Counted from the first letter of the stretch, positions 8,680 through 17,213 are shown. The stretch is 64,000 nt of DNA from an uncultured Erwinia sp. (GCA_946221915.1 CAMIKG010000001.1:186001-250000), one strand, 5' to 3'. Program-made: numbers and translations. Notes: generated by a model not told the origin, from the sequence alone.

Positions 8680-9522
8680 ATGTCAGGTATTCTTTCTTCA
8701 TGGTTTGTCCAGGGAATGGTAAAAGCCACCAGTGATATGTGGCTGAAAGGCTGGGATGAGCGCAACGGCGGCAATATCAGCCTGCGGTTGCTGGAGGAGG
8801 AGGTAAAACCCTTCGCCGCTGATTTTTATGCCGAGCCGCGTCATCTGCAGCTGAGCCAGCCTGCGCCTGCGCTGGCGAACTGCTGGTTCCTGGTCACGGG
8901 TTCCGGCAAGTTTTTCCGTAATGTGCAGCTGGACCCGGCAGACAGCCTGGTACTGCTGCAGGTGGATAGCGAAGGGCTCTCATTCCGCATTCACTGGGGG
9001 CTGACCAATGGCGGCGTCCCGACCTCGGAACTGGCATCACATTTCCAGTCGCACGCGGTGCGTAAACAGCTGACCAATGGCAGTGACCGGGTGATTATGC
9101 ACTGCCACGCCACCAATTTTATTGCGCTGAGCTATGTGCTGGAGCTGGACGCGGCGCGCTTTACCCGTCAGCTGTGGGAAGGCAGCACCGAGTGCCTGGT
9201 GGTGTTCCCGGACGGTATCGGCATTGTGCCGTGGATGGTGCCGGGCACCGATGGCATCGGCAGCAAGACTGCTGAGCAGATGCAGTCGCACAGCCTGGTG
9301 CTGTGGCCATTCCACGGTATCTTTGGCGCAGGCCCGACGCTGGATGAAACCTTTGGCTTAATCGATACCGCTGAGAAATCGTCAGAGGTGCTGGTGAAAG
9401 TGCTCTCGATGGGCGGAATGAAGCAGACGATCACCACAGAGGAGCTGATTGCGCTGGGTGAGCGTTTCGGTGTCCGGCCATGGCAGGCCGCGCTGGATGT
9501 GGATCGCCGTCATGTTGCGTAA
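8680..9522 (+). CDS. rhaD: L-rhamnulose-1-phosphate aldolase RhaD
   Basis: 280 residues, close to the E. coli length of 274, with AAGGAGCAGTT directly before the ATG. Class II aldolase/adducin family: KGWDERNGGNISLRL near the N-terminus, the phosphate-binding LVTGSGKFFRNV, HCHATNFIALSYV with zinc-ligand histidines, and a later LVLWPFHGIFGAG supplying another histidine. It cleaves L-rhamnulose 1-phosphate to dihydroxyacetone phosphate and L-lactaldehyde. Its last eleven bases overlap the start of rhaM. Confidence 0.96.
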   Translation: MSGILSSWFVQGMVKATSDMWLKGWDERNGGNISLRLLEEEVKPFAADFYAEPRHLQLSQPAPALANCWFLVTGSGKFFRNVQLDPADSLVLLQVDSEGLSFRIHWGLTNGGVPTSELASHFQSHAVRKQLTNGSDRVIMHCHATNFIALSYVLELDAARFTRQLWEGSTECLVVFPDGIGIVPWMVPGTDGIGSKTAEQMQSHSLVLWPFHGIFGAGPTLDETFGLIDTAEKSSEVLVKVLSMGGMKQTITTEELIALGERFGVRPWQAALDVDRRHVA

Positions 9523-9826
9523 AGCCTTTGTGATGCAGGTCTATCCTGACACCCACGAAGCCTACCAGCAGCGCCATTCACCGATCTGGCCGGAACTGGC
9601 TGACACGCTGAAACAGCACGGCGCGCATAACTACAGCATCTTTCTTGATGCGCAGCGCAATCTGCTGTTTGCGTATGTTGAAATCGAATCGGAAGCACGC
9701 TGGGCTGAGGTGGCGCAAACGGAAGTGTGCCAGCGCTGGTGGCAGTCAATGCGCGAACTGATGCCGGCGAATGCAGATAACAGCCCGGTGAGTGACGACC
9801 TGCGTGAAGTGTTTCATCTGCTGTAG
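9512..9826 (+). CDS. rhaM: L-rhamnose mutarotase RhaM
   Basis: 104 residues, the same length as E. coli RhaM, beginning MLRKAFVMQVYPDTHEAYQQ and containing HSPIWPELADTLKQHGAHNY and VCQRWWQSM. The conserved His, Tyr and Trp residues of the dimeric alpha/beta-barrel mutarotase are kept. It interconverts the alpha and beta anomers of L-rhamnose. The start lies inside the end of rhaD, eleven bases before its stop, so translation is probably coupled. Last gene of the operon, followed by a terminator at 9837. Confidence 0.95.
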   Translation: MLRKAFVMQVYPDTHEAYQQRHSPIWPELADTLKQHGAHNYSIFLDAQRNLLFAYVEIESEARWAEVAQTEVCQRWWQSMRELMPANADNSPVSDDLREVFHLL

Positions 9827-9836
9827 GGGACAAAGT

Positions 9837-9858
9837 AAAGGCTCCAGAAGGAGCCTTT
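9837..9858 (+). terminator. Terminator of the rhaBADM operon
   Basis: AAAGGCTCC-AGAA-GGAGCCTTT, a perfect 9-bp stem with a tetraloop, starts 10 bp after the rhaM stop and ends in TTT. Confidence 0.8.
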
Positions 9859-9913
9859 AGTCATTTGATTTCTAAGTTCATTAACTGGCGGGTATATAGC
9901 GCAGAGCCGTGGA

Positions 9914-10060
9914 TTACAGTGGCTTGACGATCAGTGCGCCGCTTTTCTCCGCTTTACTTTTCGCCGCCATAAAACGTTGCAGCATCCTCGCTTTATTCTC
10001 GCGAACTGCCTGATAATCAATCTTACCTGCTGCCGGGATAGTGTTGCGTTCTGATTGCAT
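9914..10060 (-). CDS. Small hypothetical protein, 48 residues
   Basis: A short basic protein from the ATG at 10060 (MQSERNTIPAAGKIDYQAVR...), ending ALIVKPL. It contains a helical, positively charged middle (RENKARMLQRFMAAKSKAEKS) and no signal peptide or membrane segment. It starts within the 3' end of the 181-residue gene upstream, overlapping by 38 bases in another frame, so the two may be translationally coupled. I do not recognise it. The overlap and charge pattern could fit a toxin-antitoxin or adaptor pair but nothing in the sequence proves it. Confidence 0.45.
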   Translation of the reverse strand: MQSERNTIPAAGKIDYQAVRENKARMLQRFMAAKSKAEKSGALIVKPL

Positions 10061-10568
10061 AATATGCTCCGTCCGTTGTGTAACTGAACCCCAGTTTTTC
10101 GGCATAACGTGCGATATATCTGTCATAAACACGTTTCAGTTGTGGGTTGTCTGCACCAAAAAAAAGCAGTTCTATCCTTTCGCTCTGCGCGATACGAAAA
10201 ATCATATCTACGATCGTGGTGTACAAATAGTTTAGCTCATCAAGCAGGAGGCTAAACTGCGTTTCAGGTTTGCCAAATGGGTTGCCATCTGCTGCGGAAT
10301 GCTGCTCCAGTGCGCGGTTGTAAAAACTGACAACCTGGATCGAAACCTGTTTTGCGATATCTCTGTGTATCATGCGGTGCAGGGTTTCTGCCGCCACCGG
10401 GTCGTTTGATGGGGCAATAAACAGCAGTCTGATCACGATACGCCGTTGCGCATTTCCTGCGAATAAAAACGCGATGTCGACATAGGCTCCACCATCTTCT
10501 ATGTCGAAAACCACCAAACCATCGCTAAAATGTTGGTGTCTGCATGCATCCTGCATGTGCTTATCCAT
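10023..10568 (-). CDS. Hypothetical protein, 181 residues
   Basis: Not recognised. The sequence behaves like a real soluble alpha/beta protein: alternating beta-like (GLVVFDIEDGGAYVDIAFLF, RRIVIRLLFIAPS) and helical stretches, then a GKPETQFSLLLDELNYLYTTIVDMIFR helix and a C-terminal DNPQLKRVYDRYIARYAEKLGFS segment. No signal peptide or obvious catalytic motif. The AGGGA before the 10568 ATG is too close, so the in-frame ATG at 10556 may be used. It is isolated between the rha operon and the TetR gene, with a small gene overlapping its end. Possible acyltransferase-like fold at the C-terminus, but that is a guess. Confidence 0.6.
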   Translation of the reverse strand: MDKHMQDACRHQHFSDGLVVFDIEDGGAYVDIAFLFAGNAQRRIVIRLLFIAPSNDPVAAETLHRMIHRDIAKQVSIQVVSFYNRALEQHSAADGNPFGKPETQFSLLLDELNYLYTTIVDMIFRIAQSERIELLFFGADNPQLKRVYDRYIARYAEKLGFSYTTDGAYYAIRTQHYPGSR

Positions 10569-10709
10569 TCCCTGTGAATCCCCTCAGTCAGGGGACGTCT
10601 TCTCAGGAATAGCGTATCGCTTTTGGTATAAAAAACATACACCGATTGCCAACATTTACATATCTGGCGTGGATGTTATGGAGTCTCCATCGCTGGCATG
10701 CAGCAGGTC

Positions 10710-11342
10710 TCACCCCACCAGCGCGGGCCATAACCGCATCATGGTATCAATGATCCCATCCAGCTCGCTGCGGCTGGCGCCTTCGCGGGCGCGCACCGAC
10801 ATTCCACCCAGCACGCAGGAGAGATAACGGGCAACCGCCTGCACATCGCAGTCAGCGCCCAGCTCGCCCTGCTGCTGACGCTGTTGCAAAAACGTCAGCA
10901 GCAGCGACTCCTGAGCGTGATGGTGGGCGCGCAGCATCTCGGCGACGTCAATCGCATCCGCTGACAGGGCGCTGGAGGTGCAGATAAAAAAGCAACCTGC
11001 CGGTTTTTTACCATCGGTAAAACAGGCGGCGGTCGAACGGAAATAGTCCTCGACGCCTTCGGCAACGCTGCGCTGCGGGCAGGCCAGCGCCTCTTTACGC
11101 TGCGCCGCGAACTTTTCGCTGTAGCGCTCCAGTGCCGCGCGGAAAAGTCCCTCTTTATTCTCAAACTCGGCATACAGCGTCGGGGCTTTCGCGCCCGTTG
11201 CCTGTACCAAATCCGCCAGCGACGTCGCTTCATAGCCATGTGCCCAGAACAGCTCCAGCGCTTTATCCAGGGCATGATCGCGGTCAAACAGCTTTGGCCG
11301 CCCACGGCTTTTTTTGGCTGCACATGTCTGATTGTCGCTCAT
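10710..11342 (-). CDS. TetR-family transcriptional repressor
   Basis: 210 residues from the ATG at 11342, chosen because CGGAG lies six bases upstream; further in-frame starts are less likely. N-terminal HTH is clear: RGRPKLFDRDHALDKALELFWAHGYEATSLADLVQATG followed by the recognition-helix region KAPTLYAEFENKEGLF. The C-terminal ligand domain carries KKPAGCFFICTSSAL. It is divergent from a DUF1471 gene, and the 208-bp space holds three copies of a palindromic element, so autoregulation and control of the DUF1471 gene are likely. Inducer unknown; SotB lies just beyond and could also be a target. Confidence 0.9.
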   Translation of the reverse strand: MSDNQTCAAKKSRGRPKLFDRDHALDKALELFWAHGYEATSLADLVQATGAKAPTLYAEFENKEGLFRAALERYSEKFAAQRKEALACPQRSVAEGVEDYFRSTAACFTDGKKPAGCFFICTSSALSADAIDVAEMLRAHHHAQESLLLTFLQQRQQQGELGADCDVQAVARYLSCVLGGMSVRAREGASRSELDGIIDTMMRLWPALVG

Positions 11343-11375
11343 GGTCATCTCCGGTGTGACGCTATTTGCTATTAA

Positions 11376-11500
11376 GTTACCGATCATTAAAAAAATAATC
11401 AAGGTGATATCAGTCACATAAAGATTAAATTAACGATCGATAAAAAATAGGGTTGACGGGAGGCGTGGTCAGGGATTAGCATTTAGTTATCGATCGTTAA
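11376..11500. promoter_or_regulatory. Three copies of the TetR operator GTTAYCGATCRTTAA
   Basis: Copies lie at 11376-11390 (GTTACCGATCATTAA), 11430-11443 (inverted: TTAACGATCGATAA) and 11486-11500 (GTTATCGATCGTTAA). The second and third are exact reverse complements over 14 bp; the first differs from the third at two positions. They flank both divergent promoters. Confidence 0.75.
11453..11482 (+). promoter_or_regulatory. Probable sigma-70 promoter of the DUF1471 gene
   Basis: TTGACG at 11453-11458 and TAGCAT at 11477-11482 are 18 bp apart. The third TetR operator copy begins four bases after the -10, where bound repressor would block initiation. Confidence 0.55.
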
Positions 11501-11550
11501 CTTAATAACGACGCCAACAACTGAATCAACTGATATCAAGAGAGAATAGT

Positions 11551-11808
11551 ATGAAAACCATGAAAAATACCGCTATCGCCATCGCACTGTCCGCTCTGTC
11601 ATTCGGCAGCTTCGCCGCCGAACTGGTCACCAGCGAACCACAACAGCAGCAGGAAGTCGGTGTGATTTCCGCTACTGGCAGCAGCAACCTGACCTCACTG
11701 GAAGATCAGCTTTCCGCCAAAGCAGAGCAGCAGGGCGCAAAGTCTTTCCGCATCACTTCAGTTACCGGCCAGAACCAGCTGTATGGCACCGCGGTAATTT
11801 ATAAATAA
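11551..11808 (+). CDS. DUF1471 (YhcN/BhsA/McbA) small periplasmic stress protein
   Basis: 85 residues, the usual size for the family. A signal peptide (KNTAIAIALSALSFGSFA) is followed by VGVISATGSSNLTSLEDQLSAKAEQQGAKSFRITSVTGQNQLYGTAVIYK, the DUF1471 core. Relatives in E. coli are induced by acid, peroxide, copper or chlorine and affect permeability or biofilm. Start at 11551 has AGAGA upstream. The gene follows a promoter with TetR operators and ends in a strong terminator, so it is a single-gene unit under the adjacent repressor. Confidence 0.92.
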   Translation: MKTMKNTAIAIALSALSFGSFAAELVTSEPQQQQEVGVISATGSSNLTSLEDQLSAKAEQQGAKSFRITSVTGQNQLYGTAVIYK

Positions 11809-11825
11809 GCGCGCATGCCAGAAAG

Positions 11826-11864
11826 AATAAAGGCTTCGTCAGTGATACTGGCGAAGCCTTTATT
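11826..11864. terminator. Bidirectional terminator between the DUF1471 gene and sotB
   Basis: An 18-bp stem (AATAAAGGCTTCGTCAGT with ACTGGCGAAGCCTTTATT, one G-T pair) around a GAT loop, with A and T tracts on both sides, lies between converging genes. Confidence 0.85.
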
Positions 11865-11888
11865 ATTAATGAGAGACGGTGTGGCTGC

Positions 11889-13073
11889 TTAGCCGTTACT
11901 GCGCAGTTGCGGATAACGGTGAAGAATAAACAGGCACCAGAACAGCGCCACGAGGCCGATCAACGCGCCGACATTGCCCACATCCGACAGTTGCAGATGA
12001 ATGCTGACCTGGCTGCCCAGCAGAGCGCCTGCGCCGATACCGATATTATAAATCCCCGATAACAGCGACATCGCGACATCTGTGGCATCCGGCGCCAGCG
12101 CCAGTACCCGCACCTGCATCGCCAGACCCACCATCATCATTGCCATACCCCAGACCACACACAGTAACGTAATCGCACGCGGCTGAACGGCGGCGAACAC
12201 TAATAATCCCATACACAATGTCGTCAGGCCGATAGCACTGATCAGCAGGCTGGACGGGAATTTATTGCCAAACACGCTGAAGATCACGCTGCCCAGAATC
12301 CCCGCAGTACCAAATACCAGCAGCAGGAAGGTGGTGAAGTTTTCACCCATCGACGCCATTTGCTGCATAAACGGTTCGATATAGCTGTAGGCGGTATAGT
12401 GCGCGGTCACCGTCAGGCACAGCAGCAGATACAGGCTCATCAGCGCCGGGCGCTTAAACAGCACCGGCACGCTGCTCAGGGAACCAGTATGCTCACTGGG
12501 CAGTTTCGGCAGCAGGCGGATCAGCAGTAGCAGTAATACCAGCGCCGATACCCCAATCACACCGAAGGTAATACGCCAGCCGAGGTATTGTCCAACAATG
12601 CGGCCAATAGGCACACCCAGCACCATCGCCAGGGCGGTGCCGGTCGCCAGCATGCTTAGTGCCTGGTTTTTCTTACCGGCAGGCGCTACACGAATCGCCA
12701 GTGAGGCGGTGATGGACCAGAAAATAGCATGCGCGAACGCGATGCCGGCGCGTGAGGCGACCAGCGACCAGAAATCCCATGCCACCACGGACAGGATATG
12801 ACTGACAATAAACAGTGAAAACACAAAGGTCAGCAGCAGGCGGCGTTCGACATTGCGCGTCGCCAGCATCAGCGGCAGCGACATCAGCGCCACAATCCAC
12901 GCGTAGATGGTAAGCATGATACCGACATCTGCAGTTTGCATATTAAAGCTGGCGGCAATATCTGACAGCAGACCGACCGGCACGAACTCGGTGGTGTTAA
13001 AAATAAACGCCGCGATGGAGAGCAGAACGACGCGCAGCCAGGCCGTTTTGCGTGAGACAGTGGTTGATTGCAT
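11889..13073 (-). CDS. sotB: Sugar efflux transporter SotB (MFS)
   Basis: 394 residues against 396 in E. coli SotB (YdeA). N-terminal VSRKTAWLRVVLLSIAAFIFNTTEFVPVGLLSDIA and RAGIAFAHAIFWSITASLAIRVAPAGKK are diagnostic, as are SYIEPFMQQMAS and VLALAPDATDVAMSLLSGIYNIGIGAGALLG. Twelve-helix inner-membrane drug:H+ antiporter-family exporter known to pump out arabinose, lactose and related sugars. Single gene, converging with the DUF1471 gene. A 7-bp hairpin ATTTCGC-CATA-GCGAAAT sits at 13103-13120, just upstream of the start, and may be an operator. Confidence 0.93.
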   Translation of the reverse strand: MQSTTVSRKTAWLRVVLLSIAAFIFNTTEFVPVGLLSDIAASFNMQTADVGIMLTIYAWIVALMSLPLMLATRNVERRLLLTFVFSLFIVSHILSVVAWDFWSLVASRAGIAFAHAIFWSITASLAIRVAPAGKKNQALSMLATGTALAMVLGVPIGRIVGQYLGWRITFGVIGVSALVLLLLLIRLLPKLPSEHTGSLSSVPVLFKRPALMSLYLLLCLTVTAHYTAYSYIEPFMQQMASMGENFTTFLLLVFGTAGILGSVIFSVFGNKFPSSLLISAIGLTTLCMGLLVFAAVQPRAITLLCVVWGMAMMMVGLAMQVRVLALAPDATDVAMSLLSGIYNIGIGAGALLGSQVSIHLQLSDVGNVGALIGLVALFWCLFILHRYPQLRSNG

Positions 13074-13252
13074 GGGTAGACAAAGAGTTAGAAAGTTAAT
13101 TCATTTCGCCATAGCGAAATCCGGCTGGGCGCGAAGCGTGAGGCCCATCACATTTTGTGTGCGTATTGTGTTTTATTTATGCGCTGAGTGAAACCGGAAA
13201 TTTGTCAAAATCAGCACTTTTTTTGGGGTCTGCGCTGCTGCAGAGAAGAGGA

Positions 13253-13287
13253 GTGGTTTTCTGCCACCGCGACGGGCAGAAAACCAC
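13253..13287. terminator. Hairpin after the small Cys/His protein gene
   Basis: GTGGTTTTCTGCC (13253-13265) and GGCAGAAAACCAC (13275-13287) form a perfect 13-bp stem ten bases after the stop of the minus-strand gene at 13297. No long T-run follows. Confidence 0.55.
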
Positions 13288-13296
13288 CGGCAAATA

Positions 13297-13554
13297 TCAG
13301 TTAAACGCTCCGATCCGCGGCGCAAGTTTAGCCTTGCGCCTGACGACCTTCTTTAGCGGTAACGGGCAGCAATCGCTGCAGCCAAATGCGGCAGGATAGT
13401 ATTTTCGTGCCTGTTTAATAGCGTCAGAAGCAGTGTAAAAACTGCCGAGAAACAGACGATTGTCGTGGCGGGGCAGGTATTTGCAACCTGAAATGTGTAC
13501 GATGTGGCTGTCATGATAGCGCCGCTGCGTATCAACATAATAATAGTGAGTCAT
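13297..13554 (-). CDS. Small hypothetical protein with Cys/His cluster
   Basis: 85 residues from the ATG at 13554, which has CAGGAG six bases upstream. It shows HIVHISGCKYLP near the middle and CSDCCP toward the end, a spaced His/Cys pattern like small Zn-binding or Ada-type metal-binding folds, followed by a basic tail KKVVRRKAKLAPR. I do not recognise a family. It diverges from an MFS gene with only 48 bp between the starts, so the promoters must overlap each other or coding sequence. Confidence 0.6.
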   Translation of the reverse strand: MTHYYYVDTQRRYHDSHIVHISGCKYLPRHDNRLFLGSFYTASDAIKQARKYYPAAFGCSDCCPLPLKKVVRRKAKLAPRIGAFN

Positions 13555-13602
13555 AACCACTCCTGTTTGCTGTGTGTAAAAGGAACATTCAAAATACGTC
13601 TT

Positions 13603-14853
13603 ATGGCAAAGAATATAGTCGACAAACCGCTGGCGGTTGCCGCAGGCGTTAATCCTGAACAAAAAACAGACAAATCCCGTCCGCCATCAATAACGGCGAC
13701 GGTGATGCTGGGTGTGGTACAAATTCTGGCGTGGGGCGGTTCTTTCTATATCACGGCCGTGCTGGCAGCGCCGGTGGTGCGGGAAACCGGCTGGTCACAG
13801 CAGTGGGTATACGGTGCGCTGTCGCTGGGCATCCTGGTTTCCGGTTTGCTGGCGCCACTCAGCGGACGCATTATTGCGCGCCAGGGTGGCCGCAGCCTGC
13901 TGGCCGCCAGCGGTCTGGTGATGGCGATGGGTCTGGTGATGATTGCGCTGTCCCATGCGCTCTGGCTCTACTTACTGGCGTGGATAATCATTGGCGTGGG
14001 AATGGCGATGGGGCTGTATGATGCGCTGTTTGCCACGCTGGGTACGCTGTATGGCGGGTTTGCACGCAGTGCCATAACTGGCATCACGCTGATTTCCGGT
14101 TTTTGCACCTCGCTGGTGTGGCCTGGCACCGCGCTGCTGATTGAGTGGCTGGGCTGGCGTGACGCCTGCCTCGCTTATGCGGCAGTGCTGGCGCTGACGG
14201 TCTGGCCGATGTACCGCTACGCGCTGCCTGCGACTGCACCGCTGACGGCAAAAAACGTCAGTAAACAAACGGGAAAAGGGGCGCTGGCGCCGTTTCTGTT
14301 CTGGCTGCTGTGCGCCATTTTTACCCTTGCCTCGGTGCTGATGACGGCGCTTTCGGTACAGCTGATTACCCTGCTGCAGGCCAGTGGCTATTCGCTGGCG
14401 GCGGCACTGGGTATCAGCACCATCCTGGGGCCGTGTCAGGTGGCATCGCGTATTGTCGATATTCTGTTTAAACGCGGCCACCCAATCTGGACGACGTTTT
14501 TCTCGGTGGGTCTGGTAGCTCTGGGATTGCTGACGCTGGCGCTGTTCCCGCAGTTCGCGGTGCTCAGTATGTTGTTATACGGCGCGGGCAACGGGCTGCG
14601 CGCGATTGTACGTGGCACTTTGCCGCTGGTGCTGGTTAAGCCGGAAGAGTATGCGCTGGTCGTGGGCAGGATGGCGCGTCCGGCGCTGATTGGTCAGGCG
14701 GTGACGCCGCTGCTGTGCGGCTATGTCTGGCAGACAATGGGCCCGCAGGCCACTCTGTGGCTGTTATGCGCGCTGGCGCTGGTCAATGTGCTGCTGGTGC
14801 TGATGCTGAAACGCGCGTTGCCGCAGACTGAACAGCGCCGCCAGGCCGCATAA
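13603..14853 (+). CDS. Major facilitator superfamily transporter
   Basis: About 416 residues from the ATG at 13603. Roughly 40 polar residues precede twelve hydrophobic segments, beginning ATVMLGVVQILAWGGSFYIT. The loop between helices 2 and 3 carries GRIIARQGGRSLL, the MFS A-like motif, and a later AGNGLRAIVRGTLPLVLVKP segment lies in the C-terminal half. Substrate cannot be told. The nearest Shine-Dalgarno (AAGGA at 13579) is twenty bases away, so the start is not secure. It converges with the ABC-transporter genes; a GC-rich inverted repeat at about 14855-14881 may end both. Confidence 0.82.
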   Translation: MAKNIVDKPLAVAAGVNPEQKTDKSRPPSITATVMLGVVQILAWGGSFYITAVLAAPVVRETGWSQQWVYGALSLGILVSGLLAPLSGRIIARQGGRSLLAASGLVMAMGLVMIALSHALWLYLLAWIIIGVGMAMGLYDALFATLGTLYGGFARSAITGITLISGFCTSLVWPGTALLIEWLGWRDACLAYAAVLALTVWPMYRYALPATAPLTAKNVSKQTGKGALAPFLFWLLCAIFTLASVLMTALSVQLITLLQASGYSLAAALGISTILGPCQVASRIVDILFKRGHPIWTTFFSVGLVALGLLTLALFPQFAVLSMLLYGAGNGLRAIVRGTLPLVLVKPEEYALVVGRMARPALIGQAVTPLLCGYVWQTMGPQATLWLLCALALVNVLLVLMLKRALPQTEQRRQAA

Positions 14854-14956
14854 CGCTGGCCGGCGTCGTGAGGCGCCAGCCAGCTGCAGCAGAGTGCACA
14901 GTTCATTCCAGTAACTAAAGCGGATACGATGCCGCAGTAAATTGATCGTCATGGGG

Positions 14957-15964
14957 TTACCATTTTACCAGTCCGCGCTGCCACGCCAGCACGCGATCGC
15001 GCACGGTGAACAGCAGGGTAATCAGTGAAGAGAACAGCAGCGCCATCACAATCAGCGCCGCATACATATTGGCGTAAGCGGCCCAGCCCTGCGCCCATTG
15101 CAGATACCAGCCAAGACCCGATTTCACCCCCATCATTTCTGCGGCGACCAGCACCGAGAACGACGCGCCCAGTCCCATAAACAAACCGACGAACACCTGC
15201 GGCAGCGATGCCGGCACGGCAACGCGTAAAATCAGGAACAAGGTACTGGCGCCGAGGGTGCGCGCAACATCGTAGTAACGCTGGTCGACGCTGGCGACGC
15301 CGGACCAGGTCAGCACCGTCACCGGGAACCAGGTTGCCAGTGCGATCAGGAAAATGGCTGCCGAAAAGCTGGAAGGGAAAAAGTACAGTGACAGCGGCAG
15401 CAGCGCGGTAGAGGGCACCGGACCGAGAAAACGCAGCACCGGATGCACCCAGTAGCCCAGGCCGCGTGACCAGCCAATCGCCACACCGGTGAGAAATCCA
15501 CTGACGCTGCCGAAGGCAAAACCCAGCGCCAGCAGACGCAGTGAGTGCAGCACGCTATCGCCAAGGCGCGGCCAGTCAGTGGCATACGCTTCGATCAGCG
15601 CGCGCGGCGGAGCGAAAAACGGCACCGGCAGCAACGCCAGTTTGGCGGTGACGCTTTCCCAGATCGCCACCAGCAGCGCCAGCGCCACCAGCCAGCGCGC
15701 TGAATGCTGCAGCCAGTTCAGTAACCATGGCAGCGTCAGAAAGCGTGCCGCCAGTACCGCCAGCGACAGCACAATCGCCAGCGCCAGAAACAGCTGATGG
15801 GTTTCAGTCACAAAGCGCGGTGCGGCGAAACCGGCCGGTTTATCCGGCCAGAAGATCATCAGCGCCGCCAGCCCCCACCATGCCAGCACGCCGAGAAACA
15901 GCGCGGGCGTTATTGCGGCGCGGTTATCCTGTTCGCGGGAAAAGGAGACGGTTTCACTGGACAT
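14957..15964 (-). CDS. ABC transporter permease, SsuC/TauC-like
   Basis: About 335 residues. The ATG at 15964 is preferred over a GTG two codons earlier because AAGGAG lies five bases upstream of it. Hydrophobic helices begin ALFLGVLAWWGLAALMIFW. The central ATWFPVTVLTWSGVASVDQRYYDVARTLGAS is the EAA-type loop that contacts the ATPase, with VPASLPQVFVGLFMGLGASFSVLVAAEM following. The family imports aliphatic sulfonates, taurine, nitrate or pyrimidine precursors. Second gene after the binding protein. Confidence 0.88.
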   Translation of the reverse strand: MSSETVSFSREQDNRAAITPALFLGVLAWWGLAALMIFWPDKPAGFAAPRFVTETHQLFLALAIVLSLAVLAARFLTLPWLLNWLQHSARWLVALALLVAIWESVTAKLALLPVPFFAPPRALIEAYATDWPRLGDSVLHSLRLLALGFAFGSVSGFLTGVAIGWSRGLGYWVHPVLRFLGPVPSTALLPLSLYFFPSSFSAAIFLIALATWFPVTVLTWSGVASVDQRYYDVARTLGASTLFLILRVAVPASLPQVFVGLFMGLGASFSVLVAAEMMGVKSGLGWYLQWAQGWAAYANMYAALIVMALLFSSLITLLFTVRDRVLAWQRGLVKW

Positions 15965-15979
15965 TGTCACTCCTTAGCT

Positions 15980-17026
15980 TCAGGCCGCATGGTGCTGATG
16001 TTGCGCGCCTGCCACTAACACATCCGGCACATAGTGATCGGCAAAACGCTGAGCATCGGTATCCGGGCGGATGACATTGATGGTTTTCAGCTCATTGATA
16101 TAAATCGCCACCTCTTTACGCAGCTGCTCGCCGGTGGAGTGATGAGCATGGGTGTGTTCGCTCAGCATCGCGGTGATATCCTCGACCGGCACGGACCCCG
16201 GAACAAATGGCGCAAAGATTTTTGCGGTTTCCGCCGGATGATCGGCCGTCCACTGCTGGGCATCGACAATCGCCTGCGTAATCGCCTGCGCCACTTTTGG
16301 GTTATCGCGCACCAGTGAGCCACGCAGACCCAGCACGCAGCAGGTGAGACTGGCGTATTCACCGTTGAGGTTATTATCCACTTCTACCAGCTTGTGCTGT
16401 TTTTTCAGCAGCCAGCCTTGTGGGTCATCAGTTGCCAGCGCCTGCACTTCGCCTTTGCGCAGCGCTTCGCCGAACAGATCGGCCGGGTACTGCAGCCAGT
16501 TCACCTGCTTGTCGGGGTCGATTCCCAGTTTCGCCAGCTGAATAGCAAAGAAGTTGCGGATGGGACTCGCCTGGTCGGTCACGGCGACAGATTTGCCGAC
16601 TAAATCCTTCACGCTGGTAATGCCGGAGTTTTCCGGCGTCAGCAGACGCATACAACCCCCGTGCGTGCCGACGGTGAGATCGACATCAAATCCCTGTTCC
16701 AGCGGTTTCAGCCAGCGCAATGCCATGCCAATACCGCCATCTGCCTGACCGGTGGCGATGGCCTGCAATAATGCATCAGTCGGGCCGCTGAAATTCACCG
16801 GCTCAACGTTCAGGCCATACTTTTTAAAGAATCCCTGTTTCAGGGCGACGGAGATCGGTGACTGGCAGACGGCGGTTTGTCCCCACGCCAGCTTGACGGT
16901 GGTCAGCTGATTGTCTGCCGCCAGTGCGCGTGCAGGAATAATCGCTGCACTGCTGAGTCCGGCGCTTAATAATCCCAGATTACGAATAAAATGCCTTCTT
17001 GAAAGCGAATAGTGTTTACCGTGCAT
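15980..17026 (-). CDS. ABC transporter substrate-binding protein, SsuA/NMT1-like, Tat signal
   Basis: 348 residues; GAGGAAAAT precedes the ATG. The leader has SRRHFIRNLGLLSAG and a cleavage region ending ARALA, so Tat export is likely. The mature protein has the NMT1/SsuA pattern: TVKLAWGQTAVCQSPISVALKQGFFKKYGLNVEPVNFSGP, GQADGGIGMALRWLKP and DLVGKSVAVTDQASPIRNFF. It would capture a small organosulfur or related anion for the permease. The partner ATPase is in the divergent operon 188 bp away, next to a cysteine-synthase homologue, which argues for a sulfur-containing ligand. Confidence 0.88.
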   Translation of the reverse strand: MHGKHYSLSRRHFIRNLGLLSAGLSSAAIIPARALAADNQLTTVKLAWGQTAVCQSPISVALKQGFFKKYGLNVEPVNFSGPTDALLQAIATGQADGGIGMALRWLKPLEQGFDVDLTVGTHGGCMRLLTPENSGITSVKDLVGKSVAVTDQASPIRNFFAIQLAKLGIDPDKQVNWLQYPADLFGEALRKGEVQALATDDPQGWLLKKQHKLVEVDNNLNGEYASLTCCVLGLRGSLVRDNPKVAQAITQAIVDAQQWTADHPAETAKIFAPFVPGSVPVEDITAMLSEHTHAHHSTGEQLRKEVAIYINELKTINVIRPDTDAQRFADHYVPDVLVAGAQHQHHAA

Positions 17027-17213
17027 ATTTTCCTCGCATAAACATCCCGTTTAATTAATGCCATGATGCAAAGAAAAAGCGGCGACGAGAAATAACAAAG
17101 CTGCATGTGATTATGCGCGAAACTATAAAAAGCAGAGTGAGATAGCTTTGCCGGAATTGATATTTTGAATTACCGCCGCCGGTGATACATCTGTGCAAAA
17201 CGGGGGAGGGAAG

